64,000 nucleotides of DNA from Micromonospora sp. WMMD1128 (GCF_027497235.1 NZ_CP114902.1:3237501-3301500); one strand, 5' to 3'. Positions 17,345 to 27,344 are shown, counted from the stretch's first letter. Notes: generated by a model from the sequence alone, not told the origin. Numbers and translations: made by a program.

Positions 17345-18280
17345 ATGTCCCTGCGACAGCTTCCGGAAACAGGCCGCCGGCCGGACGTCCCGCCGCCCCG
17401 CGCCCGGCGCCGCGCGCGGGTCGTCCTGCTCAGCGCCGCGACCGGCGTCCTGCTCGCCGTCCTGTGGTCGTTCGAACTGGTCGACAAGGTCATCGGCGAC
17501 AACGTCGCGAACACCGTGCTCGGCCACGACGCCAAGGGCACCGCGATCACCGGCACCGCCGCCGGGCTGCTCTTCGCGTTCGTCTCCGGCTTCGCCGGCA
17601 CCTTCACCGCCTGCAACGTCGCCATGGCCGCCTCGGTCGGCCCGATGAGTCAGGCATCCGGCACCGACGCCACCACCGCGCCGCTACGGGCCCTGCTACG
17701 CCCGGTCGGATGGCTCGCCCTCGGCATGATCACCGTCTCGGCCAGCTACGGCGCCATCGGCGTCCTGCTCGGCGACCGGCTCCCCCAACTCTCCACCGCC
17801 GACGTCGACGGCATGCCGGTCCGCCTCGTCCAGTCGTCGGTCGTGTTCGGCGTCATCGGCCTGGCGCTGATCTACCTCGGGCTCGCCGCGCTCGGCCTGC
17901 TCCCCGACGTCTTCGCCCGCCGGCCCGTCGGCCGGGTCGTGACGATGGGCGCGCTCGTCGGCGGATTCCTCATCGGACGCCCCTACCCGATGTTCAACAA
18001 GCTGTTCCACTGGGCCGCCGACACCGGCAACCCGCTCTACGGCGCGCTCGCCTTCGCTCTCCAGTCGCTGGGTAACATCCTGCTCGTCACGCTGATCTTC
18101 GGCATCGTCGTCATGGCCAGCCGGGGACGCTTCCTGACCTGGATGGCCGACCCTCGCCGCGCCGCCGTGGTGACCGGCGCGCTGCTCGTCGCGCTCGGCG
18201 TCTTCACCGTCGTCTACTGGGACGTGCGCCTGCCCGCCCGCTTCGGGATCGGCTGGTTCCCCACCATGCCCTACAACTGA
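17345..18280 (+). CDS. Multi-pass membrane protein, possibly CcdA/DsbD-like
   Basis: A 311-residue protein with about seven hydrophobic segments. The segment GTFTACNVAMAASVGPM near residue 85 resembles the Cys/Pro-containing helix starts of CcdA-type thiol carriers, and FLIGRPYPMFNKLFHW near 205 is a second conserved-looking loop. Only one of the two expected cysteines is evident, so redox function is doubtful. AAGGTGAGG precedes the ATG. A 255-bp gene-free stretch separates it from the divergent AhpD-like gene. Confidence 0.6.
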   Translation: MSLRQLPETGRRPDVPPPRARRRARVVLLSAATGVLLAVLWSFELVDKVIGDNVANTVLGHDAKGTAITGTAAGLLFAFVSGFAGTFTACNVAMAASVGPMSQASGTDATTAPLRALLRPVGWLALGMITVSASYGAIGVLLGDRLPQLSTADVDGMPVRLVQSSVVFGVIGLALIYLGLAALGLLPDVFARRPVGRVVTMGALVGGFLIGRPYPMFNKLFHWAADTGNPLYGALAFALQSLGNILLVTLIFGIVVMASRGRFLTWMADPRRAAVVTGALLVALGVFTVVYWDVRLPARFGIGWFPTMPYN

Positions 18281-18319
18281 CGCGACGGGCGGGGCGCGAC
18301 CGGCGGGGCGCGACCCGGC

Positions 18320-18514
18320 TCAGCCGGCCAGGAAGACGAACGACAACCAGCCGACCACGATCAACACCAGCACCGCCGCCAACACCCAGGTCGGCACCCT
18401 GTGCTCGCCACGACGGTTCCGCTCGATCTCGGCGCGGATCTTCTCCCGGCGACGGTCGATCCAGTTGAGCTTCTCCGCGCCGGAATCGCGGCCAGCCGAA
18501 TCGGAAGTGTTCAT
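18320..18514 (-). CDS. Small C-tail-anchored membrane protein
   Basis: A 64-residue protein: a charged N-terminal half (KLNWIDRRREKIRAEIERNRRGEH) likely to be helical, then one hydrophobic C-terminal helix (VPTWVLAAVLVLIVVGWLSFVF). The ATG at 18514 gives this architecture. It lies 56 bp downstream of pafA on the same strand and could be cotranscribed. Function unknown. Confidence 0.65.
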   Translation of the reverse strand: MNTSDSAGRDSGAEKLNWIDRRREKIRAEIERNRRGEHRVPTWVLAAVLVLIVVGWLSFVFLAG

Positions 18515-18570
18515 GGCACCGCCAGCGTACCCGTGCTCCGGTCCGCCGGAGCACGGGCCCGCCACCGGCC

Positions 18571-19929
18571 TCACATGCTGGCGATCAGCCGCTCCACCCG
18601 CTCGTCGTACGCCCGGAACGGGTCCTTGCACAACACCGTGCGCTGCGCCTGGTCGTTCAGCTTCAGGTGCACCCAGTCGACGGTGAAGTCGCGTCGCTTC
18701 TCCTGCGCGTGCCGGATGAACTCACCCCGTAGCCGCGCCCGGGTGGTCTGCGGCGGCGTCTCCTTCGCCTCGAAGATCTCCGGGTCGTTCGCGATCCGGT
18801 CCACCTCGCCCCGGCGCTCCAGCAGCCCGTACAGGCCCCGGCCGCGCCGCACGTCGTGATAGGCCAGATCCATCTGCGCCACCCGCGGATGCGACAGCGG
18901 CAGGTCGTGCTTGCGCTGGTAGCGCTCGATCAACTTCAGCTTCGACACCCAGTCGATCTCCCGCGCCACCGGGTCCAGGTCGCCGGTCTCCACCGCGCGC
19001 AGCACCCGCCCCCACAGCTCCACCACCCGCTTGGCGGTCTGGTCGCCGCCCCGACGCTCCACGAACTCCGTCGCCTTAGTCAGGTATTCCTGCTGGATGT
19101 CGAGCGCCGAGACCTCCTTGCCGGAGGCCAGCCGAACCTTGCGCCGACCGGTGATGTCGTGCGACACCTCACGGATCGCCCGGATCGGGTTCTCCAACGT
19201 CAGGTCCCGCATCACCACGCCGGCCTCGATCATCCGCAGCACGATGTCGGCGGTGCCGACCTTCAGCAACGTGGTGACCTCATTCATGTTCGAGTCACCG
19301 ACGATCACGTGCAGCCGCCGGTAGCGCTCCGCGTCCGCGTGCGGCTCGTCCCGGGTGTTGATGATCGGCCGGCTGCGCGTCGTCGCCGAGGAGACACCCT
19401 CCCAGATGTGCTCCGCCCGCTGCGACAGGCAGTAGACCGCGCCGCGCGGCGTCTGCAACACCTTGCCCGCGCCGCAGATCAACTGCCTGGTGACCAGGAA
19501 CGGGATGAGCACGTCGGCGAGACGGCCGAACTCGCCGTGCCGGGACACCAGGTAGTTCTCGTGGCAGCCGTACGAGTTGCCGGCCGAGTCGGTGTTGTTC
19601 TTGAACAGGTAGATCTCGCCCGCGATGCCCTCGTCGTGCAGCCGCTTCTCCGCGTCGACGAGCAGACCCTCCAGGATCCGTTCGCCGGCCCGGTCGTGGG
19701 CCACCAGGTCGGTCACCGAGTCGCACTCCGGCGTCGCGTATTCCGGATGCGAGCCCACGTCCAGATAGAGGCGGGCGCCGTTACGCAGAAACACGTTGCT
19801 CGACCGGCCCCACGACACCACCCGCCGGAACAGGTACCGCGCGACCTCGTCGGGGGACAGTCGGCGTTGCCCGCGATAGGTGCAGGTGACGCCGTACTCG
19901 GTTTCGAGGCCGAAGATTCGCCGCTCCAT
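18571..19929 (-). CDS. pafA: Pup--protein ligase PafA
   Basis: A 452-residue carboxylate-amine ligase related to glutamine synthetase. It begins [16 protein letters not shown], with the catalytic Glu/Glu pair of the nucleotide site. It contains [11 protein letters not shown] near residue 60, [20 protein letters not shown] near 108, and [31 protein letters not shown] near 185-215. It activates the C-terminal Glu of Pup with ATP and links it to substrate lysines. Length and motifs are complete. It is separated from prcA by a strong hairpin, so it should have its own promoter; the start has no strong ribosome binding site. Confidence 0.97.
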   Translation of the reverse strand: MERRIFGLETEYGVTCTYRGQRRLSPDEVARYLFRRVVSWGRSSNVFLRNGARLYLDVGSHPEYATPECDSVTDLVAHDRAGERILEGLLVDAEKRLHDEGIAGEIYLFKNNTDSAGNSYGCHENYLVSRHGEFGRLADVLIPFLVTRQLICGAGKVLQTPRGAVYCLSQRAEHIWEGVSSATTRSRPIINTRDEPHADAERYRRLHVIVGDSNMNEVTTLLKVGTADIVLRMIEAGVVMRDLTLENPIRAIREVSHDITGRRKVRLASGKEVSALDIQQEYLTKATEFVERRGGDQTAKRVVELWGRVLRAVETGDLDPVAREIDWVSKLKLIERYQRKHDLPLSHPRVAQMDLAYHDVRRGRGLYGLLERRGEVDRIANDPEIFEAKETPPQTTRARLRGEFIRHAQEKRRDFTVDWVHLKLNDQAQRTVLCKDPFRAYDERVERLIASM

Positions 19930-20030
19930 GATGAGACATTAGCCGCCCGGAGCCCGCAATGGGCAGCGCCGACGGTCAGCGTCACGCGCGAAGGCCGCCG
20001 GTACGGCGAGGTGGTGCCATCGCACAGCAG

Positions 20031-20065
20031 CGGACCCCGCCACTTCGGCGAAGTGGCGGGGTCCG
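20031..20065 (-). terminator. Perfect 16-bp hairpin after prcA
   Basis: CGGACCCCGCCACTTC (20031-20046) pairs perfectly with 20050-20065 around a GGC loop, 11 bases past the prcA stop. This is a likely end for the pup-prcBA transcript before pafA. There is no T run. The GCCACTTCGGCG core resembles the palindromes near 43710 and 53345. Confidence 0.7.
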
Positions 20066-20075
20066 AAAGCACGTC

Positions 20076-20909
20076 TCACTCGGTGGGCTTGTCCTCCGCG
20101 TGACCCTCCAGATCGGCGGAACCCGCCGAGGTGGTCGGCTTCTTCGCCTCCTCGGTCGGCACCGTCGGGGTCTTCGCCCGGCCCGGCGCCGGCGACGTGT
20201 CGGCAGCCGCGTCGCCGTCCAGCAGCCCGGACAGCGCCGCCCCGGTGATCCGCCGGAACGTCCGGCCCACCCGGGCGCGGTCCAGGACCGCCACCTCCAA
20301 CTGGTTGGCGGCGATCGTGCGGGCCGCCCCACCCTCACCGCCGACGCTGCTCAACGCCTTCATCGCGGCGCGGACCGCCTCGGCCAGCGACATCTCCGGA
20401 CGGTGCTCGTTCTTCAGCACGCCGGCGATCGCCTCGGACTGGCCGCCCATCGCCATCCGGCCCGGCTCGTCGTTGACCGAGCCGTCGTAGGTCACCCGGT
20501 AGAGCGAGTCGTCCTCCGCCGTCGCGCCCACCTCGGCCACGCAGATCTCCACCTCGAACGGCTTCGACTGCTCGGTGAAGATCGCACCAAGCGTCTGCGC
20601 GTACGCGTTCGCCAGGGCCAGGCCGTTGACGTCCCGCCGGTCGTAGCTCAGGCCGTTGAGGTCGGCCATCCGCACGCCCGCGCGCCGCAGGTTCTCGAAC
20701 TCGTTGTACCGGCCCACGGCGGCGAAACCGATCCGGTCGTAGATCTCGCTGACCTTGTGCAGGGTGCTGGAGAGGTTCTCGGCGACGAAGAGCACCCCGC
20801 CGGCATAGCTCAGGACCACCGCGCTACGCCCCCGGGCGATGCCCTTGCGGGCCAGCTCGGAACGGTCGCGCATGATCTGCTCGGGCGAGGCGTAGAACTG
20901 CATGGCCAC
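20076..20909 (-). CDS. prcA: Proteasome subunit alpha PrcA
   Basis: A 277-residue alpha subunit. The N-terminal helix [27 protein letters not shown] gates the pore. [23 protein letters not shown] near residue 43 is typical, and the catalytic N-terminal Thr is absent, as expected. The tail after about 235 is acidic and Pro/Thr-rich. Alpha heptamers cap the beta rings and dock Mpa. GTG 20909 has AAGGAG upstream; ATG 20903 is also possible. It follows prcB by 52 bp. Confidence 0.96.
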   Translation of the reverse strand: MAMQFYASPEQIMRDRSELARKGIARGRSAVVLSYAGGVLFVAENLSSTLHKVSEIYDRIGFAAVGRYNEFENLRRAGVRMADLNGLSYDRRDVNGLALANAYAQTLGAIFTEQSKPFEVEICVAEVGATAEDDSLYRVTYDGSVNDEPGRMAMGGQSEAIAGVLKNEHRPEMSLAEAVRAAMKALSSVGGEGGAARTIAANQLEVAVLDRARVGRTFRRITGAALSGLLDGDAAADTSPAPGRAKTPTVPTEEAKKPTTSAGSADLEGHAEDKPTE

Positions 20910-20961
20910 GGCGGCGGTTCTCCTTCTTCGGGACTGCTGGCTCGGTGACGGGTGGACGGCG

Positions 20962-21801
20962 TCAGCCGCCGGGATTCTCCATCCGGCCGGACACCACGCC
21001 CTCGGCGAGCGCCGCCGTCTCGGCGTCGGTGAGCCGGTGGGTGCCCTCGGCCGTCGCGGTCATCACGACCGGGTAGATCCGCCGGGTCAGGTCGGGGCCG
21101 CCGGTGGCGGTGTCGTCGTCCGCCGCGTCGTAGAGCGCCTCGACGGCCAGCCGCGTCGCGTCCTCGACCGACAGGCCCGCCCGGAAACGCTTCTTCAGCG
21201 CCGACTTGGCGAACAACGAGCCGGAGCCGATCGCGTCGTAGCCGGTCTCCTCGTACGGGCCGCCGGTCACGTCGAAGCTGAAGATCCGGCCGGCCCGCGC
21301 CGGGTCGCTCGCCGCCAGGTCGAAGCCGGCGAACAGCGGCACCACGGCCAGGCCCTGCATGGCGGCGCCCAGGTTGCCCCGGATCATCGAGGCCAGCCGG
21401 TTGGCCTTGCCGTCGAGCGAGAGCATCGCGCCCTCGATCTTCTCGTAGTGCTCCAACTCCACCTGGAACAATCGCATCAGCTCGATGCCGATGCCCGCGG
21501 TGCCCGCGATGCCGACGAGCGAGTACGCGTCGGCCGGGTGCACCTTCTCGATGTCACGCTGGGCGATCAGGTTGCCCATGGTGGCGCGGCGGTCACCGGC
21601 CATGACCACGCCGTTCGCGGCCGAGATGGCCACGATCGTGGTCGCGTGCGGCGCCATGTCGGCGGCCATGCCCGGCGGCAGCGGCCGACGGCCGGGCAGC
21701 ATCTCGGGGGCCACCTTGCTCAGAAATGTGGTGAAGGAGGACGTCCCCGCGTTGGTGAACACATCTGGAAGACGCCCGGATGGATCAAAACCCGCTGCCA
21801 C
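20962..21801 (-). CDS. prcB: Proteasome subunit beta PrcB
   Basis: A 279-residue precursor. The propeptide runs to Ala53 and the mature enzyme begins TTIVAI, placing the nucleophile at Thr54 (the residue before it is Ala rather than the common Gly). [11 protein letters not shown] and the catalytic Lys region follow; [19 protein letters not shown] is near 190. Start GTG 21801 has GAGAGGA 6 bases upstream. The first 27 codons overlap, in another frame, the end of the endonuclease VII-like gene, so part of the propeptide is doubly coded. Confidence 0.96.
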   Translation of the reverse strand: MAAGFDPSGRLPDVFTNAGTSSFTTFLSKVAPEMLPGRRPLPPGMAADMAPHATTIVAISAANGVVMAGDRRATMGNLIAQRDIEKVHPADAYSLVGIAGTAGIGIELMRLFQVELEHYEKIEGAMLSLDGKANRLASMIRGNLGAAMQGLAVVPLFAGFDLAASDPARAGRIFSFDVTGGPYEETGYDAIGSGSLFAKSALKKRFRAGLSVEDATRLAVEALYDAADDDTATGGPDLTRRIYPVVMTATAEGTHRLTDAETAALAEGVVSGRMENPGG

Positions 21802-22217
21802 GTGGTTCCTCTCAGGTACGTGATCGCCCCGGCCAGGTTGTCGAGGTCATCCTTGAACTGGCCGAGACCACCGTTGCAGTTGAAGCAGAGTATCCCGCGC
21901 ACCCATCCGGTGCGATGATCGTGGTCCAGGTGTTCCGGATCGGGGCGCCGGCAGATCGCGCACACGCCGCCCTGCTCGGCCAGGAGCTCCTGGAACTCCT
22001 TCTCACCGACCCCGTACCGGCGCCGCAGGTGATACTCGCGATCACCGCCGTAGAGCCGTTGCTTGGATTCCGTGGTCCGCTTGTTGTGGCAAGGCTTGCA
22101 GTAGCTGCCGCGGCCGGTGGGACGCTTGCTGCTTGCACAAAAATCTTCGAGCGGCTTGCATTCCCCGCAGTCGCGGCAACGGCGTCGGCCGTCCTGATCA
22201 TCCAGCGGGAGCGCCAT
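21720..22217 (-). CDS. HNH (recombination endonuclease VII-like) protein between pup and prcB
   Basis: A 165-residue protein with a beta-beta-alpha-metal nuclease centre: HLDHDH at residues 96-101, framed by zinc pairs Cys86/Cys89 (GVCAIC) and Cys111/Cys114 ([10 protein letters not shown]), as in phage T4 endonuclease VII. An extra N-terminal zinc cluster is Cys14-x2-Cys17-x2-Cys20 with Cys40/Cys43. I recall the same gene between pup and prcB in Streptomyces; its role is unknown. By eye the gene is clearly lower in GC than its neighbours, and its leader (22218-22238) is A/T-rich with no good ribosome binding site. Its last 82 bp overlap prcB. Confidence 0.85.
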   Translation of the reverse strand: MALPLDDQDGRRRCRDCGECKPLEDFCASSKRPTGRGSYCKPCHNKRTTESKQRLYGGDREYHLRRRYGVGEKEFQELLAEQGGVCAICRRPDPEHLDHDHRTGWVRGILCFNCNGGLGQFKDDLDNLAGAITYLRGTTWQRVLIHPGVFQMCSPTRGRPPSPHF

Positions 22218-22238
22218 GTCCGTTTTAACCCGTTATAT

Positions 22239-22445
22239 TCACTGACCTCCCTTTTGTACGTATCCTCTCACGAATTCCTCTGCGTTCTCCTCCAGGACGG
22301 AGTCGATCTCGTCGAGCAGGTCGTCGACGTCCTCGGTGATTTCGGCGTGCCGCTCGGCAACCTCGGGGTTGGCCTCAGCGGTGACCTCCTCGACCTCCTC
22401 GCGGGACTTGCCGGACTGGGTCTGCCCACCCTCTTGCGTCGCCAT
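22239..22445 (-). CDS. pup: Prokaryotic ubiquitin-like protein Pup
   Basis: A 68-residue, acidic, intrinsically disordered protein. It ends in Gly-Gly-Gln, so it must be deamidated by Dop before ligation. The C-terminal half (VDDLLDEIDSVLEENAEEFV) forms the helix that engages the Mpa coiled coil. The ATG at 22445 has GGAGGAGG 7 bases upstream, a strong site fitting high expression. The endonuclease VII-like gene begins 21 bp downstream. A hairpin upstream separates it from dop. Confidence 0.97.
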   Translation of the reverse strand: MATQEGGQTQSGKSREEVEEVTAEANPEVAERHAEITEDVDDLLDEIDSVLEENAEEFVRGYVQKGGQ

Positions 22446-22499
22446 GGTGGTGCCTCCTCCACGATCGCCTGCGATCAACTTACCTCGCGCGGGCGACGA

Positions 22500-22540
22500 A
22501 AGGCCCGCCGCGCGCCGGGTTCCGGCACTCGGCGGGCCTT
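22500..22540 (-). terminator. Hairpin between dop and pup
   Basis: AAGGCCCGCCG (22500-22510) pairs perfectly with CGGCGGGCCTT (22530-22540) around 19 bases. On the minus strand the stem ends in CTTTCG. It lies 13 bases past the dop stop, so dop probably ends here and pup starts its own transcript. The pup promoter must lie in 22446-22499. Confidence 0.65.
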
Positions 22541-22552
22541 CCGGCATCCGGG

Positions 22553-24070
22553 TCAGCCGCCGGTCAGCATCTCCAACAGGTCCTTAGCGCTCTCGCACCT
22601 GTCGAAGAGCTGGCCGACGTGCGCGCGGGTGCCCCGCTCGGGCTCCATCATCGGCACCCGGACCAGCGACTCCCGGCCCACGTCGAAGATGACCGAGTCC
22701 CAGCTCGCGGCGACCACCTCGGAGGCGTACTGCGCCAGGCAGCGGCCCCGGAAGTAGGCCCGGGTGTCCTCCGGCGGCTCGGTCATCGCGGTGCGGGTCT
22801 GCTCGTCGCTGAGCAGCGTCTTCATCGAGCCACGCTGCACCAGCCGGTGGTAGAGGCCCTTCTCCGGCCGCACGTCGGAATATTGCAGGTCGACCAGTTG
22901 CAGCTTGTGCGAGCCCCAGCCGAGCTTCTCCCGCTCCCGGTAGCCCTCCAGCAGCCGCAGCTTGGCCACCCAGTCCAGCTCGTCGGCGCACTCGAAGGCG
23001 TCGCGGCCGAGCCGGTCCAGCACGCTCTCCCAACGACGCAGCACGTCGGCGGTCTGCGCGTCCACGTCCTGGCCGTAGCGGTCGTCCACGAAGGAGCCGA
23101 CCCGTTCCAGGTAGGCCCACTGCACGTCGAGCGCGGTGAGCCGGCGGCCGTCGCGCAGCCGCATCAGGTGCTTCAGCGACGGGTCGTGGCTGACCGCACG
23201 CAGCTCGCCGACCGGGTCGGCGATGCCCAGGTCCGCGCCGAGCGCCTTCTCCTCGATCATGGCGAGGATCAGCGAGGTGGTGCCGACCTTGAGGAACGTG
23301 GAGATCTCGGACAGGTTGGCGTCGCCGATGATGACGTGCAGCCGGCGATATTTGTCGGCGTCGGCGTGCGGCTCGTCCCGGGTGTTGATGATGGGCCGCT
23401 TCAGCGTGGTCTCCAGGCCCACCTCGACCTCGAAGAAGTCGGCCCGCTGGGAGACCTGGAAGCCGCTCTGGCCGCCGTCCTGGCCGATGCCGACGCGGCC
23501 GGCGCCGCAGACGATCTGCCGGGTGACGAAGAACGGCGTCAGGTACGCCACGATGTCGGCGAACGGCGTCTGCCGGCGCATCAGGTAGTTCTCGTGGGCG
23601 CCGTAGCTCGCGCCCTTGTTGTCGGTGTTGTTCTTGTAGAGGTGGATCGGGTGGGTGCCCGGGATCGTGGCGGCCCGGCGGGACGCCTCGGCCATCACCC
23701 GCTCCCCCGCCTTGTCCCAGCGCACCACGTCGAGGGGGGTGGTCACCTCGGGGGTGGAGTATTCGGGGTGCGCGTGGTCGACGTAGAGCCGGGCGCCGTT
23801 GGTGAGTATCACGTTCGCGAGCCCGAGGTCCTCGTCGGCGAGCGCCTCGGCCGGGTCGTACGCCGCCCCGGAGTAGGTGAACCCGCGGGCGTCGCGCAGC
23901 GGCGACTCCTCCTCGTAGTCCCAGCGGGCCCGCCCGCCCCGGTTGAGTTCGGGTCGTGCTCCGTAGGCGTTGACCACCTGCGAGGAGGTGACCATCGGGT
24001 TGGCTCCGGCCTGGCCGGGCACGGAGATGCCGTACTCGACCTCGGTGCCCATGATCCGTCTGACGCTCAT
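22553..24070 (-). CDS. dop: Pup deamidase/depupylase Dop
   Basis: A 505-residue paralogue of PafA. It begins [20 protein letters not shown] and shares [12 protein letters not shown] near 110, [20 protein letters not shown] near 155 and [31 protein letters not shown] near 235-265. A long insert around residues 45-80 (the Dop loop region), absent from PafA, identifies it as Dop. It converts the Pup C-terminal Gln to Glu and removes Pup from targets. ATG 24070 is the family start; the frame is open for 36 further codons upstream. Confidence 0.96.
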   Translation of the reverse strand: MSVRRIMGTEVEYGISVPGQAGANPMVTSSQVVNAYGARPELNRGGRARWDYEEESPLRDARGFTYSGAAYDPAEALADEDLGLANVILTNGARLYVDHAHPEYSTPEVTTPLDVVRWDKAGERVMAEASRRAATIPGTHPIHLYKNNTDNKGASYGAHENYLMRRQTPFADIVAYLTPFFVTRQIVCGAGRVGIGQDGGQSGFQVSQRADFFEVEVGLETTLKRPIINTRDEPHADADKYRRLHVIIGDANLSEISTFLKVGTTSLILAMIEEKALGADLGIADPVGELRAVSHDPSLKHLMRLRDGRRLTALDVQWAYLERVGSFVDDRYGQDVDAQTADVLRRWESVLDRLGRDAFECADELDWVAKLRLLEGYREREKLGWGSHKLQLVDLQYSDVRPEKGLYHRLVQRGSMKTLLSDEQTRTAMTEPPEDTRAYFRGRCLAQYASEVVAASWDSVIFDVGRESLVRVPMMEPERGTRAHVGQLFDRCESAKDLLEMLTGG

Positions 24071-24181
24071 CGACCTGCCCGCTCCGCTCGCCGTCGGGGT
24101 CCCCGTCATGTCGAGCGTAGTCGGCGCGTCGACGATAGGTGGCGCGCCGGGCCCCGGGTGGGCGGTACGGTCCGGCACCGG

Positions 24182-24217
24182 GGGTGGCCGGAGCGGTGTC
24201 TTCCGCTCCGGCCACCC
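24182..24217 (-). terminator. Perfect 15-bp hairpin between the lipoprotein gene and dop
   Basis: GGGTGGCCGGAGCGG pairs perfectly with 24203-24217 around a TGTCTT loop, 12 bases past the lipoprotein stop. There is no T run. Confidence 0.65.
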
Positions 24218-24228
24218 GCCGCGACAGG

Positions 24229-24987
24229 TCAGAAGAAGCGGTACATCTCGGCCGACGCCTCCTCGGTGTCCGACGCCTTCGGTGCGGTGATCCGGACCGG
24301 CTCGCCGAAGCTGTGCATCTTCATCTCGTTCTCGATGGTCCCGGCGGCCGTGTCGAACGTGTAGGTGAGCAGGGTGAGCCGGCCCTCGGGATCCAGGGTG
24401 GCCTCGAACGGCACCGACTTGTTCTTGAGGACCTTGAACGCGTTCCGCAGCGTCGTCCGCTCGCCCTCGGTGGAGGCCGCCGCGACGGCCTTGTCGGCGT
24501 CGGCGACGCCGGTGTAGCGGCCGTCGCCGGCCGGCTCGGCGGACTCCACGCCGCCGAGGATGCCGGCCTGCGCCCGGACGTCGAGGCCCTGGGCCAGCGG
24601 TCCGTCCGGCCGGAGCCGCTTGCGGTCGAGCTTGACCCAGGGCTTGCCGTCGGACTCGTCCTGCTTGAGGTAGAGGGCGTCGGCGGTGAGGACCATGCTG
24701 ACCGGGTCGGGTGTGGTCATGTCCAGCATCATCGCGCCGGTGGCGGGTTCGATGGCGGACCGCATGGTGATGGTCTGCTCTCCCGCCTTGATGGTGACGT
24801 CCATCTTGGCCGTCTTCTCCAGGCTGCGGCCGAGGCCCTGGCGGATCGCGTCGACCGGGTCCGCGGCGGCGGTGGACGCCGACGACGGGCCGGCCGGCTC
24901 GGTGCCGCCGCCGTCGGTGGTGGTGCCGCAGGCGGCGAGCAGGGCGGCGAGGCAGACGGCCAGGAGCGGGGTAAGTGATCTACGCAC
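24229..24987 (-). CDS. LppX/LprG-like lipoprotein
   Basis: A 252-residue exported lipoprotein: a basic start MRRSLTPLL, a hydrophobic core and lipobox LAAC with Cys20. A Thr/Ser/Ala linker leads to a domain with [20 protein letters not shown] and [20 protein letters not shown], which resembles the LppX/LprAFG fold that carries lipids in mycobacteria. Its position between mpa and dop is not obviously functional, since it is bracketed by hairpins at 24182-24217 and 25038-25070. Confidence 0.7.
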   Translation of the reverse strand: MRRSLTPLLAVCLAALLAACGTTTDGGGTEPAGPSSASTAAADPVDAIRQGLGRSLEKTAKMDVTIKAGEQTITMRSAIEPATGAMMLDMTTPDPVSMVLTADALYLKQDESDGKPWVKLDRKRLRPDGPLAQGLDVRAQAGILGGVESAEPAGDGRYTGVADADKAVAAASTEGERTTLRNAFKVLKNKSVPFEATLDPEGRLTLLTYTFDTAAGTIENEMKMHSFGEPVRITAPKASDTEEASAEMYRFF

Positions 24988-25037
24988 CGGCAGACACTAG
25001 CGGGGATGCCGCGTTTTCGTGGCCCCGGAAACGACCG

Positions 25038-25070
25038 ATCGGGGCGGCGCCGACGCGGCGCCGCCCCGAT
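25038..25070 (-). terminator. Perfect 14-bp hairpin after mpa
   Basis: ATCGGGGCGGCGCC (25038-25051) pairs perfectly with 25057-25070 around a 5-base loop, 9 bases past the mpa stop. Confidence 0.65.
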
Positions 25071-25079
25071 GGGCCGACC

Positions 25080-26861
25080 TCAGAGGTACTGGCCGGTGTT
25101 GCTGGCGGTCTCGATGGACCGGCCGGCCTCGGCGCCCTTGCCGCCGGAGACGAGCGTGCGGATGTAGACGATCCGTTCGCCCTTCTTGCCGGAGATGCGC
25201 GCCCAGTCGTCGGGGTTGGTGGTGTTGGGCAGGTCCTCGTTCTCGCGGAACTCGTCGACGCACGCGTCGAGCAGGTGCTGCAGCCGCAGCCCCTTGCGCC
25301 CGGAGGTGAGGAACTCCTTGATGGCCATCTTCTTGCCCCGGTCGACGATGTTCTGGATCATCGCGCCGGAGTTGAAGTCCTTGAAGTAGAGGACTTCCTT
25401 GTCCCCGTTGGCGTAGGTCACCTCGAGGAAGCGGTTCTCCTCGGTCTCCGAGTACATCCGCAGGACCACGGCGTCGATCATCGCGGCCACGGTGGCCTGG
25501 GGATCGGTGCCGTGTTCGGCCAGGTCGTCGGCGTGCAGGGGCAGGCCGGCGAGGATGTACTTGGAGAAGATGTCCTTGGCCGCCTCGGCGTCCGGCCGCT
25601 CGATCTTGATCTTGACGTCGAGTCGGCCGGGTCGCAGGATCGCCGGGTCGATCATGTCTTCCCGGTTGGAGGCGCCGATGACGATGACGTTCTCCAGGCC
25701 CTCCACGCCGTCGATCTCGCTGAGCAGCTGCGGGACGATGGTGTTCTCCACGTCCGAGGAGACGCCGGAGCCGCGGGTGCGGAAGACGGAGTCCATCTCG
25801 TCGAAGAACACGATCACCGGGGTGCCCTCGCCGGCCTTCTCCCGGGCTCGCTGGAAGATCAGCCGGATGTGCCGCTCGGTCTCGCCGACGTACTTGTTGA
25901 GCAGCTCGGGACCCTTGATGTTGAGGAAGAAGCTGGTGTGCTTTTCCTCACCGCGACGCTCAGCGATCTTCTTGGCAAGGGAGTTGGCCACCGCCTTGGC
26001 GATCAGCGTCTTGCCGCAGCCGGGCGGGCCGTAGAGCAGGATGCCCTTCGGCGGCCGGAGCTGGTGCTCGCGGAACAGGTCGGCGTGCAGGAAGGGCAGC
26101 TCCACCGCGTCGCGGATCTGCTCGATCTGCGACTGGAGGCCGCCGATGTCCTCGTAGTTGACGTCGGGCACCTCCTCCAGCACCAGCTCCTCGACCTCGC
26201 TCTTCGGGATCCGCTCGTACGCGTACGCCGAGCGGGGCTCGATCATGAGCGAGTCGCCGGCCCTGATCGTGCTGCCGATCAGGGTCTCGGCGAGGTGCAC
26301 GATGCGCTCCTCGTCGGAGTGGGACACCACGAGCGCCCGGTCACCCGGGGCGCCGTCGGGACCCACCAGGATCTCCTTGAGCATCACCACCTCACCGACC
26401 CGCTCGTAGCCGAACGCGTCGACGATGTTGAGCGCGTCGTTGAGCAGGACCTCCTGGCCTCGGCGCAGCTCGTCGACCTCCAGCGAGGGCGAGACGGCGA
26501 CGCGGAGCTTGCGCCCGCCGGTGAACACGTCCACCGTGCCGTCGTCGTGCCTCGCCAGGAAGACGCCGTAGCCGCTGGGCGGCTGGGCGAGCCGGTCGAT
26601 CTCCTCCTTCAGCGTGACGATCTGCGCGCGAGCCTCCTTGAGGGTGCTCACGAGCCGCTCGTTGTTCTCGGTCAGCCGGGCCAACTGTGCCTGGGTGGCC
26701 GCCAGCCGCTCTTCGAGCTGCCGGACGTGTCGGGGGCTTTCGGTCAGCTTGCGTCGCACCAGAGCGAGTTCCTCCTGAAGGAACGCGACCTGCGTGGAGA
26801 GATCGTGGGCTTCCTTCTCCCACCGTGCGGCGCGCGAGTCCGCGTCGTCGCTGCGTGCCAC
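25080..26861 (-). CDS. mpa: Proteasome-associated AAA+ ATPase Mpa/ARC
   Basis: A 593-residue unfoldase. An N-terminal coiled coil (residues about 12-92) binds Pup. An OB-fold interdomain at about 96-230 follows. The AAA+ module has Walker A GPPGCGKT at 278-285, Walker [10 protein letters not shown] near 340 and sensor/arginine residues in [17 protein letters not shown]. The C-terminus ends GQYL, with the penultimate tyrosine that docks in PrcA pockets. GTG 26861 has GGGGAGG about 7 bases upstream; the frame is open well upstream but without homology. Confidence 0.97.
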   Translation of the reverse strand: MARSDDADSRAARWEKEAHDLSTQVAFLQEELALVRRKLTESPRHVRQLEERLAATQAQLARLTENNERLVSTLKEARAQIVTLKEEIDRLAQPPSGYGVFLARHDDGTVDVFTGGRKLRVAVSPSLEVDELRRGQEVLLNDALNIVDAFGYERVGEVVMLKEILVGPDGAPGDRALVVSHSDEERIVHLAETLIGSTIRAGDSLMIEPRSAYAYERIPKSEVEELVLEEVPDVNYEDIGGLQSQIEQIRDAVELPFLHADLFREHQLRPPKGILLYGPPGCGKTLIAKAVANSLAKKIAERRGEEKHTSFFLNIKGPELLNKYVGETERHIRLIFQRAREKAGEGTPVIVFFDEMDSVFRTRGSGVSSDVENTIVPQLLSEIDGVEGLENVIVIGASNREDMIDPAILRPGRLDVKIKIERPDAEAAKDIFSKYILAGLPLHADDLAEHGTDPQATVAAMIDAVVLRMYSETEENRFLEVTYANGDKEVLYFKDFNSGAMIQNIVDRGKKMAIKEFLTSGRKGLRLQHLLDACVDEFRENEDLPNTTNPDDWARISGKKGERIVYIRTLVSGGKGAEAGRSIETASNTGQYL

Positions 26862-26971
26862 GTCCCACCTCCCCGGGGGGCTTGAACGTTCTGAGCTAAC
26901 ACTAGCCGCTATGAGCCCGATTCGGTCCTCCGCAACGCGCTCGTCACCGAAGCTTGATCGCCAAGGGCTGG

Positions 26972-27003
26972 TTGACGGGCGGGTACGGGCGTTCGGGTAC
27001 CGT
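26972..27003 (+). promoter_or_regulatory. Candidate ferredoxin promoter
   Basis: TTGACG (26972-26977) and TACCGT (26998-27003) resemble actinobacterial -35 and TAnnnT -10 boxes, but the 20-base spacing is long. They lie 36 bases before the ferredoxin start. Confidence 0.3.
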
Positions 27004-27039
27004 CGGAGTCCGGTACGGGAGAACATGGGGGGTGCTTCG

Positions 27040-27333
27040 ATGACCGACGTCGCGACGGACCAGGTGCAGGTCTGGGTGGACCAGGACCTCTGCACCGGCG
27101 ACGGGCTGTGCGTGCAGTACGCGCCGGAGGTCTTCGAGTTCGACGTCGACGGCCTGGCGTACGTCAAGGGGCCGGACGGCGAGCTGCGGCTGAGCCCCGG
27201 CGCCCGGGTGGACGTGCCGGAGCACCTGCGCCTCGAAGTGATCGACTCGGCGAAGGAGTGCCCCGGCGAGTGCATCCACGTGGTGCGGGCCGGCGACGGC
27301 GTCGAGGTGGCCGGCCCGGAGGCCGAGGGCTGA
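27040..27333 (+). CDS. Small ferredoxin with a CxxDxxC motif
   Basis: A 97-residue acidic ferredoxin of the single-cluster type. Ligands are Cys18-x2-Asp21-x2-Cys24 and a distant Cys74-Pro (with Cys78 nearby). Asp in place of the second cysteine suggests a [3Fe-4S] or a convertible [4Fe-4S] cluster, as in the Pyrococcus protein. Such ferredoxins usually serve cytochromes P450, but none is nearby. ATG 27040 is preferred; ATG 27025 in the same frame adds 5 residues. The gene is divergent from mpa. Confidence 0.84.
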   Translation: MTDVATDQVQVWVDQDLCTGDGLCVQYAPEVFEFDVDGLAYVKGPDGELRLSPGARVDVPEHLRLEVIDSAKECPGECIHVVRAGDGVEVAGPEAEG

Positions 27334-27344
27334 GCGGACGAGCG

